A DNA stretch of 64,000 nt. It comes from Pseudomonas orientalis. Lineage in GTDB: Bacteria; Pseudomonadota; Gammaproteobacteria; Pseudomonadales; Pseudomonadaceae. Position numbers and translations under genes: made by a program. The stretch is from assembly GCF_002934065.1 (NCBI RefSeq), contig NZ_CP018049.1:990501-1054500 (forward strand), given 5' to 3'. This document shows, piece after piece, positions 19,442 through 26,994 of the stretch. The number at the start of each line of letters is the position of its first letter. Position 1 is the stretch's first letter. Under the pieces are notes generated by a model. That model did not search any database and was not told where the DNA came from. It was given only the letters and a program-made list of their open reading frames with translations.

Positions 19442-20062
19442 ATGTGTGGACGTTATGCCCTGTTTCGCTGGAACCCCGCCTTTGCTGCCTTGCCGGGCTT
19501 TCCCGCTGACCAGCAGGCCCAGTGGAATATCTCCCCCAATGATTCGGTACTGATCCAGCGCGCCATCGACGGCCAGCTCAGCCTGGCGCGCGCGCGCTGG
19601 GGGCTGACGCCGCCGTGGCTCACCGACCTGTCCCGCACGCCCGCCCATGCCCGCGCCGAAACCCTGGCCGAGCAACCGATGTTTCGCGAAGCATTCCGCC
19701 AGCGCCGTTGCCTGCTGCCGGCCAACGGGTTTTACGAATGGCGCGGCACCCAGCGCAAGCGCCCGTACTGGTTGACGCCAGGGGAAGGCTCCACGCTGTT
19801 TTTCGCGGCGATCTGGGAAGCGTATCCGGTGCAGGAGCAGGTGTGGTTGAGTACGGCGGTGGTCACTCAAGCGGCGCAGGCCCAGCGCCGACCGTTGATT
19901 CTGGATCAAGCCGGGCAGGCGGCCTGGCTGGATCCCGAGACGCCGCTGCATGTGCTGCAAAGTCTGTTGGCCAGTGAGCCCGCCGCGTTGCGCGAGCGGG
20001 TGCTGGCCAACATGGTCAACGATCCCAAGCTCAATGGGCCTGAGTGCCTGACCCCGGCCTGA
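19442..20062 (+). CDS. SRAP/YedK-family protein, divergent active site
   Basis: 206-residue SOS-response-associated peptidase family protein (HMCES/YedK fold), which crosslinks to abasic sites in single-stranded DNA through Cys2. Cys2 (MCGRY), the ARWGLTPPW strand (50-59) and the Glu99 of GFYEW are present. The Asn that normally precedes ARAET is His69 (HARAET), and the conserved His before RRP is replaced (AQAQRRPLIL, Ala147). It may form crosslinks with altered chemistry or reversal. It is the third gene of the small CPXCG-DUF2007-SRAP run. Confidence 0.88.
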   Translation: MCGRYALFRWNPAFAALPGFPADQQAQWNISPNDSVLIQRAIDGQLSLARARWGLTPPWLTDLSRTPAHARAETLAEQPMFREAFRQRRCLLPANGFYEWRGTQRKRPYWLTPGEGSTLFFAAIWEAYPVQEQVWLSTAVVTQAAQAQRRPLILDQAGQAAWLDPETPLHVLQSLLASEPAALRERVLANMVNDPKLNGPECLTPA

Positions 20063-20184
20063 CCCTGAACTTACCTGCCGGCACGTGAGCTGGATCCGAA
20101 ATACAGCAGTTAAACGTCTGATGTATCTGGCGCCGATACAAATGTCCGCCTACGATACGCGCCATGTTTCCAGGGAGCGTGTTC

Positions 20185-21003
20185 ATGAAGAAGTCATTGG
20201 CGGTAAGTGGGTTGGTTGCAGCGATGCTGCTGGCAGGGTGTCAGTCGGTCAATACCACCAGCGGCGGCGCGGTTGGAGTTGAGCGCAAGCAGTACATGTT
20301 CAGCATGCTGTCGAGCCAGGAAGTCGACCAGATGTATGCCCAGTCCTACCAGCAGACCCTGGGCGAGGCCAGTGGCAAAGGAGTTCTGGATAAGACCAGT
20401 GCCAACGCCAAGCGCGTGCAGGCCATCGCCAATCGCCTGATCGCCCAGGCCCCGACCTTCCGCCCGGATGCGGCGCAATGGAAGTGGGAAGTGAACCTGA
20501 TCAAGAGCGATGAGATGAACGCCAACTGTGGGCCGGGTGGCAAGATCCTGGTGTACAGCGCGTTGATCGACAACCTCAAGCTCACCGATGATGAACTGGC
20601 CGCCGTGATGGGCCATGAAATCGCCCATGCCTTGCGTGAACACGGCCGCGAAGCCATGTCCAAGGCCTACGGCATCGAGATGGCCAAGCAGGGCGCCGGT
20701 GCAATATTCGGGCTCGGCCAGGACAGCCTGGCGCTGGCCGATACCGTGGCCAACTACGGCATGACCTTGCCCAACAGCCGCAGCAATGAGAACGAAGCCG
20801 ACCTGATCGGCCTCGAACTGGCCGCCCGCGCCGGTTACAACCCGAACGCGGCCATCACGCTGTGGAACAAGATGGCCAAGGCCTCGGAAGGCGCGCCGCC
20901 GGAGTTCATGAGCACTCACCCGGCGTCTGATAGCCGCATTGCCTCGTTGCAGGCGGCGATTCCGAAGGTCATGCCGCTGTACCAACAGGCCAAGAAATCC
21001 TAA
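20185..21003 (+). CDS. M48-family metallopeptidase lipoprotein
   Basis: 272-residue outer-membrane/periplasmic zinc metalloprotease. Signal peptide with lipobox LLAGC (Cys19); zinc motif HEIAH with His144, Glu145, His148 and third ligand Glu204 in NENEAD. It resembles LoiP/YcaL-type quality-control proteases acting on outer-membrane proteins; substrates are not known for this branch. The start MKKSLAVSGL at 20185 is chosen for the signal peptide. It ends 17 bases before a REPIN. Confidence 0.92.
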   Translation: MKKSLAVSGLVAAMLLAGCQSVNTTSGGAVGVERKQYMFSMLSSQEVDQMYAQSYQQTLGEASGKGVLDKTSANAKRVQAIANRLIAQAPTFRPDAAQWKWEVNLIKSDEMNANCGPGGKILVYSALIDNLKLTDDELAAVMGHEIAHALREHGREAMSKAYGIEMAKQGAGAIFGLGQDSLALADTVANYGMTLPNSRSNENEADLIGLELAARAGYNPNAAITLWNKMAKASEGAPPEFMSTHPASDSRIASLQAAIPKVMPLYQQAKKS

Positions 21004-21020
21004 GGCCTGATCGAGATCAA

Positions 21021-21127
21021 AATGTGGGAGGGGGCTTGCCCCCGATGGCGGCCTCTCAGCCAAGTATTCATCAGCTGACACACCGCTATCGGGGGCAAGT
21101 CGAATCGTCGCACCGCCCCTCCCACAT
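21021..21127. repeat. REPIN with disrupted right arm
   Basis: Left arm 21021-21046 is standard. The right arm begins ATCGGGGGCAAG (21088-21099), is then interrupted by TCGAATCGTCGCACCG (21100-21115) in place of one C, and resumes CCCCTCCCACAT (21116-21127). The internal palindrome of that arm is therefore lost. Confidence 0.88.
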
Positions 21128-21153
21128 CGGATTGGGTTTACAGCCCTGGTTAC

Positions 21154-21738
21154 TTAGATCCAGCCACTGCTCTGCATGGCCTTGTACACCGCCACAATCG
21201 CCAATACAAAAAATGCCGTAGCCGCCAAGCGCCGAATCAAGGTCAGCGGCAGCTTCTCCGCCGCAAAATTCCCCGCCAGCACCACCGGCACGTTGGCAAT
21301 CAACATGCCCAGCGTGGTCCCGATAATTACCAGCCACAACTCCGGATACTGCGCTGCCAGCATCACCGTGGCGATCTGGGTCTTGTCACCGATTTCCGCG
21401 AGGAAGAACGCAATCAGCGTGGTCAGGAACGGCCCGAACTTGCGCGTGGTGCTGGCTTCGTCATCGTCGAGTTTGTCCGGCACCAGTGTCCACAGCGCCG
21501 TGGCGCAGAAGCTCGCCGCGAGAATCCAGTGCAGCACCGCGTCGGAGAAGAAACTCCCGAACCAGGCCCCCACCGCACCGGCGGCCGCATGGTTGGCCAG
21601 GGTCGCGGCGACGATGCCGGCGATGATGGGCCAGGGCTTGCGAAAGCGAGCGGCAAGAATAAGCGCGAGCAGTTGCGTCTTGTCGCCGATTTCGGCCAAG
21701 GCAACGATTGCGGTAGGAACGAGCAGTGAATCCAGCAT
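21154..21738 (-). CDS. GDT1/TMEM165 (UPF0016) family cation transporter, probable Mn2+ exporter
   Basis: 194-residue membrane protein with two copies of the family signature AEIGDKTQ (15-22 and 114-121), each in a predicted helix, and six or seven hydrophobic segments. Bacterial relatives export manganese, and the gene here lies behind a yybP-ykoY element, which senses Mn2+, so a manganese exporter is the best reading. The ATG at 21738 gives the family length; longer in-frame openings upstream would translate the riboswitch and are rejected. Only a weak GGA site precedes the start, consistent with riboswitch control. Confidence 0.9.
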   Translation of the reverse strand: MLDSLLVPTAIVALAEIGDKTQLLALILAARFRKPWPIIAGIVAATLANHAAAGAVGAWFGSFFSDAVLHWILAASFCATALWTLVPDKLDDDEASTTRKFGPFLTTLIAFFLAEIGDKTQIATVMLAAQYPELWLVIIGTTLGMLIANVPVVLAGNFAAEKLPLTLIRRLAATAFFVLAIVAVYKAMQSSGWI

Positions 21739-21764
21739 CAGGTAGGTTTCCAGGGGCGGGCCGA

Positions 21765-21945
21765 CACGGCTATGACACGTACAGCCTTCCCGCCCCGGGT
21801 AAGGTGTGCGTGTCATAGGTCTTGTCAGACCCCGGTCCGTCTGTGCGGACTCCTGGGTCGCATACGCCATGGTCTGCTGACCAAGTATGTTGACGTATGC
21901 CGGACGAGCATGGCGCTCGTGGGAGACTACTCCCCTAGGACGGAG
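21765..21945 (-). promoter_or_regulatory. yybP-ykoY manganese riboswitch
   Basis: On the minus strand the leader of the GDT1-family gene carries GGGGAGTAG (21935-21927), GTCAACATACT in the next internal loop, CAGGAG and AAGACCTA (to 21816), in the order of the yybP-ykoY class. P1 pairs GTCCTAGG (21941-21934) with CCTATGAC (21819-21812). Part of the 3' P1 strand, CTATGACACG (21818-21809), is also complementary to CGTGTCATAG (21779-21770), a competing helix suitable as expression platform. No U run follows, so control is probably translational. Confidence 0.85.
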
Positions 21946-21998
21946 CGGATTCTGCCTAGGCAAAACCCATTCGGCAAGCCTTCTTTTTCAAACGCCCG

Positions 21999-22997
21999 TC
22001 AGGGACGCTTGGCCCGGTAGATGCGAAAGCCATTGCCCTCGGCCTTGATCGCGCAGATGCCCAGATGCTCTTCGATCAGCGGCTGGTATTTCAGGAAGCT
22101 GTTGGCGACCAGGCGCAGTTCTCCGCCTTTTGCCAGATGTTTGCCTGCTTTTCGCAGCAGGTTTTCCGTGGCGAAGTAATCCGTGTGCACCCCGACATGG
22201 AACGGCGGATTGCTTAAAATCGCGGTCAACCCCATTGGAGCGGCGTCAATGCCATCGCCGGTCAGTACTTCGGCTTCCAGGTCATTGGCAGCCAGGGTCA
22301 GGCGGCTGCTGGCGGCGGCGAAGGCGTCCACATCAAGCAGGGTCACGGTATTGTGCGGGTAGCGACGTTTCACCGCTGCTCCCAATACGCCGGCGCCGCA
22401 GCCAAAGTCGAGTAAATGCCCGCTGGGCAGCTTGTCCAGGTGTTCCAGCAACAGTTCGGTGCCCCGGTCCAGGCGACCATGGCTGAACACGCCCGGCAGG
22501 CTCACCACCTTGAGCGGCCCGTCGACCAGCGGTACCTCGAAGGTCTGCGCCAGGCTCTCCAGGTCGGGCGCCTGCGGCGCGTTGCCCACCGTGACCTGCC
22601 AGAGCTGGCAGTGCCGTGCGTTATCCAGCTTGCGCGGTTTGCCGAAGGCGATCATCTGCTTGGCCGCGCTTTCGATGCCGGCCTTTTTTTCGCCCACCAG
22701 GAACAGCTCGGCGCCGGGCAGGCGCGCGGCCACGGCGTTAAGCAGGTAGTCGGTGAGGTCCTTGGACTTGGGCAGGAAAATCACAGCGGCATCAAATGCG
22801 CGCTCGGGCACCTTCACGCCGAACTGGCTGCGCTCGGGAAAACGCGCCTCCAACGCCGCCTGATCGCCGGCATGCCAGTTCCAGCCGTGGGCGTTGGGCA
22901 GGCGGCCGAGCAAATCGTCGGCAGGCAAACCGACCAGCAGCAGGTTGCCTTGAAAAAGTTCGGCCTGGCGAAGCAGTACTTCACTGCGCGGATCCAT
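21999..22997 (-). CDS. rsmC: 16S rRNA m2G1207 methyltransferase RsmC
   Basis: 332-residue class I SAM methyltransferase modifying guanine 1207 of 16S rRNA in the 30S subunit. It has the RsmC two-domain plan: a degenerate N-terminal methyltransferase-like half and a catalytic C-terminal half with SAM motif LLDFGCGAG (195-203) and catalytic NPPFH (263-267). GGAG lies 5-6 bases before the ATG. It is upstream of, and in the same direction as, the riboswitch-controlled GDT1-like gene, with about 55 bases between. Confidence 0.95.
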   Translation of the reverse strand: MDPRSEVLLRQAELFQGNLLLVGLPADDLLGRLPNAHGWNWHAGDQAALEARFPERSQFGVKVPERAFDAAVIFLPKSKDLTDYLLNAVAARLPGAELFLVGEKKAGIESAAKQMIAFGKPRKLDNARHCQLWQVTVGNAPQAPDLESLAQTFEVPLVDGPLKVVSLPGVFSHGRLDRGTELLLEHLDKLPSGHLLDFGCGAGVLGAAVKRRYPHNTVTLLDVDAFAAASSRLTLAANDLEAEVLTGDGIDAAPMGLTAILSNPPFHVGVHTDYFATENLLRKAGKHLAKGGELRLVANSFLKYQPLIEEHLGICAIKAEGNGFRIYRAKRP

Positions 22998-23027
22998 GGT
23001 CTGCTCCTTGAAAAGGGGCGCAGTTTA

Positions 23028-23993
23028 TCAAGCGACGACGCGCAGCGGGGCACCGTTGAAAAAGCCCAGGGCGTTTTCGCTCAATTGCGCGACGATCCGC
23101 TGCCGCGCTTCACGGCTGCCCCAGGCATTATGGGGCGTGACGATCAGCCGAGGGATATCACCGGCCAGCAGCGGGTTGCCGTTTACCGGAGGTTCGACAC
23201 TCAACACATCGGTGGCCGCACCACCCAGGTGCCCGTTGCGTAATGCATCCGCCAGGGCCTGTTCGTTGATCAAGCCGCCGCGTGCGGTGTTGACGATAAA
23301 CGCGCCGGGCTTGAGCAGCGCCAGTTCGCGAGCCCCGATAAAATCGCAGGTATGCTCGTTGAGCGGACAATGCAAGGTCAGCGCGTCGACCTGTCTCAGC
23401 AGTTCATCCAGCGGCACGCGGTCGGTGCGGGCAGGGCGCCCGGGAATCGCACCCAGTACCACGCGCATGCCGAAGGCTTCGGCCAGGCGCGCCACGGCGC
23501 TGCCCAGTTCGCCATGGCCGAGCAGGCCTAACGTCTTGCCCTCCAGCTCGACAATCGGATAGTCCAGCAGGCAGAACTGCCTGGCCTGCTGCCATTTGCC
23601 GGCTGCCACATCGCGCTGATAGTCCTTCAGGCGCGTGGCGAGGTTGAGCAGCAGCATGATCGTGTGCTGCGCCACCGACGGCGTGCCGTAATCCTGGCAG
23701 TTGCTCACAGTGATGCCCTGGGCGCGGGCGGCTTCAAGGTCGATGTTATTGGTGCCGGTGGCCGACACCAGGATCAGCTTGAGCTCGGGGCAGGCCGCCA
23801 GGGTCTCGGCGCCGAGCGGGATTTTATTGCTGATGACAACTTGGGCGCCTTGCACGCGTTCGAGCAGATTCTGCGGCGTGGTCTGCTCAAACAGCTGCAG
23901 CTCGCTGAAGCAGTCATGCAACTCGCTGAGGTCGAGGTCGCCGAGGTCCAGGGAGGGGTGATCGAGGAAGACGGCGCGGCGATTGTTCATCAT
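23028..23993 (-). CDS. hprA: D-isomer-specific 2-hydroxyacid dehydrogenase (glycerate dehydrogenase/hydroxypyruvate reductase type)
   Basis: 321-residue NAD(P)-dependent dehydrogenase. The Rossmann motif GHGELG is at 159-164; catalytic Arg238 (NTARGG), Glu267 (SVEPP) and His288 (TPHNAW) are all present. By overall similarity it fits the hydroxypyruvate reductase/glycerate dehydrogenase branch found at this place in pseudomonads, but substrate is not proven. AAGG lies 8 bases before the ATG at 23993; the next codon is also ATG. It is 30 bases upstream of rsmC on the same strand and divergent from the LysE-type gene. Confidence 0.9.
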   Translation of the reverse strand: MMNNRRAVFLDHPSLDLGDLDLSELHDCFSELQLFEQTTPQNLLERVQGAQVVISNKIPLGAETLAACPELKLILVSATGTNNIDLEAARAQGITVSNCQDYGTPSVAQHTIMLLLNLATRLKDYQRDVAAGKWQQARQFCLLDYPIVELEGKTLGLLGHGELGSAVARLAEAFGMRVVLGAIPGRPARTDRVPLDELLRQVDALTLHCPLNEHTCDFIGARELALLKPGAFIVNTARGGLINEQALADALRNGHLGGAATDVLSVEPPVNGNPLLAGDIPRLIVTPHNAWGSREARQRIVAQLSENALGFFNGAPLRVVA

Positions 23994-24077
23994 CAACTGT
24001 ACCTTTTGCGGCGGGGGTCGAAAGCGTAATCTCTTGAGCCTATCAGATGAAATAATCCGTTACTTAATGGAGTGCGT

Positions 24078-24710
24078 ATGTACGTCGCCGAGTTTTTGAC
24101 CGTAGCCTTGATCCACCTGTTGGCGGTGGCCAGCCCCGGGCCGGACTTCGCCGTGGTGGTGCGTGAAAGCGTGACCCATGGCCGTCGCGCCGGCACCTGG
24201 ACTGCGCTGGGCGTCGGTTCGGCGATCTTTCTTCACGTCGGCTACTCGCTGCTGGGTATCGGCTTGATCGTGTCCCAGTCCATTGTGCTGTTCAATGCGC
24301 TGAAATGGGCGGCGGCGGCGTACCTGCTGTATATCGGCTTCAAGGCGCTGCGTGCGCAACCGGTCAAGCCGCCGGCGCAAGGCGAGCTGCATCGCGAGGC
24401 GGGCGAACGCACGCCCCGTGGCGCGTTTACCGCAGGGTTTGTGACCAACGGTTTGAATCCCAAGGCCACGCTGTTTTTCCTGTCGCTGTTCACCGTGGTG
24501 ATCAACCCGCACACACCGCTGGCGGTGCAGGCCGGTTATGGCGTGTACCTGGCAGTGGTGACAGCGCTGTGGTTTTGTCTGGTGGCCAGGCTGTTCAGCC
24601 AGCAGCGCGTGCGCGCCGGGTTTGCGAAGATGGGGCATTGGTTTGATCGGACCATGGGCGCGGTGTTGATTGCGATTGGGGTGAAGTTGGCATTTACCAG
24701 CATGAAATAA
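24078..24710 (+). CDS. LysE/RhtB-family exporter
   Basis: 210-residue membrane protein of the LysE/RhtB amino-acid and metabolite efflux family. The N-terminal HLLAVASPGPDFAVVV with the SPGP turn is diagnostic, and GFVTNGLNPKATLFFLSLF (near 119-137) is the second conserved helix. Six hydrophobic segments are expected. The ATG at 24078 has GGAG five bases upstream, better than the GTG at 24072. Substrate unknown. Divergent from the dehydrogenase gene. Confidence 0.92.
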   Translation: MYVAEFLTVALIHLLAVASPGPDFAVVVRESVTHGRRAGTWTALGVGSAIFLHVGYSLLGIGLIVSQSIVLFNALKWAAAAYLLYIGFKALRAQPVKPPAQGELHREAGERTPRGAFTAGFVTNGLNPKATLFFLSLFTVVINPHTPLAVQAGYGVYLAVVTALWFCLVARLFSQQRVRAGFAKMGHWFDRTMGAVLIAIGVKLAFTSMK

Positions 24711-24739
24711 GCGCCGCTCACTCAAGCCGGCACGGTCAA

Positions 24740-24832
24740 AATGTGGGAGGGGGCTTGCCCCCGATAGCGGTGTTTCAGCCAAGTATCAATCAGCTGATCC
24801 ACCGCCATCGGGGGCAAGCCCCCTCCCACATT
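24740..24832. repeat. REPIN, GTGGGAGGGGGCTTGCC family
   Basis: Inverted arms 24740-24765 and 24807-24832, spacer 41 bases. It lies between the LysE-type gene and the promoter of the acyl-CoA ligase gene. Confidence 0.92.
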
Positions 24833-24883
24833 GGATCTTCATGCGTCCAAGATCATCGCCAAAAGCTAGCATTTGCCGGACCC

Positions 24884-24933
24884 TGCAAATCATTCCTTTG
24901 GCTGATTTAGCTGCAACATAACCTCTCTACAGT
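24884..24933 (+). promoter_or_regulatory. Putative regulated promoter of the acyl-CoA ligase gene
   Basis: TGCAAATCA at 24884-24892 and a -10-like TACAGT at 24928-24933, exactly 44 bases apart start to start. The same arrangement recurs before the DUF1302 gene, and GAT..AGC between them is also shared. There is no good -35, as expected of an activator-dependent promoter. The MalT-like regulator at 30513 is the obvious candidate activator (inference). Confidence 0.45.
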
Positions 24934-24977
24934 GCAGGTCTTCACGCCAAGACCGCGCAGTCATAAAAGGGATTCGT

Positions 24978-26660
24978 ATGTTGCAGACCCGTGTTATCCC
25001 ACCCGCCGAAGGCGCTTACCAATACCCGCTGTTGATCAAACGCCTGTTGATGTCCGGGGCGCGTTACGAGAAAACCCGGGAAATCATTTACCGCGACAAA
25101 CTGCGCTACACCTACCCGACGCTGATCGAGCGCGTCGCGCGCCTGGCCAACGTACTGACCGAAGCCGGGGTCAAGGCCGGTGACACGGTGGCGGTGATGG
25201 ACTGGGACAGCCATCGTTACCTGGAATGCATGTTCGCCATCCCGATGATCGGCGCGGTGATCCATACCATCAACGTGCGCCTGTCGCCGGAACAGATCCT
25301 CTACACCATGAACCACGCCGACGACCGCTTTGTGCTGGTCAACAGCGAATTCGTGGGGCTTTACCAGGCGATCGCCGGGCAGCTCACCAGCGTCGACAAG
25401 ACCTTGCTGATCACTGACGGCGACAGCAAGACGGCCGACCTGCCCAACCTGGTGGGCGAGTACGAAGCCCTGCTGGCCGCCGCGAGCCCGACGTACAATT
25501 TCGAGGATTTCGACGAGAACTCCGTGGCCACCACCTTCTACACCACCGGCACCACCGGCAACCCCAAGGGCGTGTATTTCACCCATCGCCAACTGGTGCT
25601 GCACACCATCGGCGTGGCGACCATCATGGGCAGTGTCGACAGTGTGCGTTTGCTCGGCACCAACGATGTGTACATGCCCATCACACCGATGTTCCACGTG
25701 CACGCCTGGGGCCTGCCTTACGTGGCGACCATGCTCGGTTTGAAGCAGGTCTACCCCGGCCGCTACGACCCCGAATACCTGGTGGAGCTATGGCGCAAGG
25801 AAAAGGTCACCTTCTCCCATTGTGTGCCGACCATCCTGCAAATGGTGCTCAATGCCAAGGCCGCCCAGGACGTGGATTTCGGCGGTTGGAAAATCGTCAT
25901 CGGCGGCAGCGCCCTCAATCGTTCGCTGTACGAAGCCGCCAAGGCCCGCGGCATCCAGTTGACGGCTGCGTACGGCATGTCCGAGACCGGGCCGCTGGTG
26001 TCCTGTGCTCATCTTAATGAAGAACTGATGGCCGGCAGCGAAGACGAACGCACCACCTATCGGATCAAGGCCGGTGTACCCGGGCCGCTGGTGGAGGCGG
26101 CGATCATGGACACCGACGGCAACTTCCTGCCTGCCGACGGCGAATCCCAGGGCGAGCTGGTACTGCGCGCGCCCTGGCTCACCGAGGGTTATTACAACGA
26201 GCCGCAAAAGGGCGCCGAGCTGTGGGCCGGTGGCTGGATGCACACCGGTGATGTCGCCACCCTGGACGCGTTTGGCGTGATCGATATCCGTGACCGCATC
26301 AAGGATGTGATCAAGACCGGCGGCGAGTGGATCTCTTCCCTGGCTCTGGAAGACCTGGTCAGCCGCCACCCGGCGGTACGCGAAGTAGCGGTGGTGGGCA
26401 TTGCCGACCCGCAGTGGGGCGAGCGCCCGTTTGCCCTGTTGGTGTTGCGTGATGGCCATGTGATAGGGGCCCGTGAACTCAAGGAACACCTCAAGCCGTT
26501 CGTTGAATTGGGGCACTTGAGCAAGTGGGCGATTCCGAGCCAGATCGCCGTTGTTACTGAAATTCCCAAGACCAGCGTCGGCAAGCTCGACAAAAAACGT
26601 ATCCGTATCGACATCATCGAATGGCAGGCCAACAACAGCACGTTCCTGTCGACCCTGTGA
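24978..26660 (+). CDS. Acyl-CoA ligase, medium/long-chain fatty acid type (AlkK-like)
   Basis: 560-residue adenylate-forming enzyme activating a carboxylic acid with ATP and CoA. The phosphate-binding loop YTTGTTGNPKG is at 188-198, YGMSET at 332-337, WMHTGD at 420-425, the hinge region IKDVIKTGGEWIS at 441-453 and the C-terminal catalytic Lys536 in SVGKLDKK. Overall it resembles medium-chain fatty acyl-CoA synthetases such as AlkK. It precedes DUF1302 and DUF1329 genes and a LuxR-type regulator, which suggests uptake and activation of a hydrophobic acid or ester; the true substrate is unknown. Confidence 0.92.
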   Translation: MLQTRVIPPAEGAYQYPLLIKRLLMSGARYEKTREIIYRDKLRYTYPTLIERVARLANVLTEAGVKAGDTVAVMDWDSHRYLECMFAIPMIGAVIHTINVRLSPEQILYTMNHADDRFVLVNSEFVGLYQAIAGQLTSVDKTLLITDGDSKTADLPNLVGEYEALLAAASPTYNFEDFDENSVATTFYTTGTTGNPKGVYFTHRQLVLHTIGVATIMGSVDSVRLLGTNDVYMPITPMFHVHAWGLPYVATMLGLKQVYPGRYDPEYLVELWRKEKVTFSHCVPTILQMVLNAKAAQDVDFGGWKIVIGGSALNRSLYEAAKARGIQLTAAYGMSETGPLVSCAHLNEELMAGSEDERTTYRIKAGVPGPLVEAAIMDTDGNFLPADGESQGELVLRAPWLTEGYYNEPQKGAELWAGGWMHTGDVATLDAFGVIDIRDRIKDVIKTGGEWISSLALEDLVSRHPAVREVAVVGIADPQWGERPFALLVLRDGHVIGARELKEHLKPFVELGHLSKWAIPSQIAVVTEIPKTSVGKLDKKRIRIDIIEWQANNSTFLSTL

Positions 26661-26994
26661 CGCCGCTTGCCGTGCCCGTTCGGGGACGGCAATGCTCTAT
26701 CTCAGGCCTTTACTTGTGATTTGTGGAATTTCAGCCATCCTTGCCGCGTCGACCTTCGTCGGCGTGGCGAAAGGGTCGGGGCAGACGGGTTGGTGATGCA
26801 AATCACACTTTAGAGGGATCAAGCACTACCCCCTGCTGGCTATAGTCCCTTCCAGAGTTTTTCGCGGATGTTGCGCTTCGGGTGAAGGTGGCCCGGTTGT
26901 CGCTCGGCATTGGAATCGTTGTATCCCGGCCGTTACATGCATCTTCCGAAAGAGCTCGCTGCCATAACAATAAAATGCACATGGAGTAGCGTCG
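26661..26994 (+). promoter_or_regulatory. Promoter region of the DUF1302-DUF1329 pair
   Basis: 334 bases without a credible gene. It contains TGCAAATCA at 26797-26805, part of the near-palindrome TGAT-GCAA-ATCA (26794-26805), and a -10-like TATAGT at 26841-26846, exactly 44 bases apart as in the promoter before the ligase gene. This gives a leader of about 140 bases before the DUF1302 start. Confidence 0.5.

Noticed and set aside
21739..21963. Extended N-terminus (75 residues) for the GDT1-family protein
   Set aside because: This frame translates the riboswitch aptamer; the family begins at the ATG at 21738.
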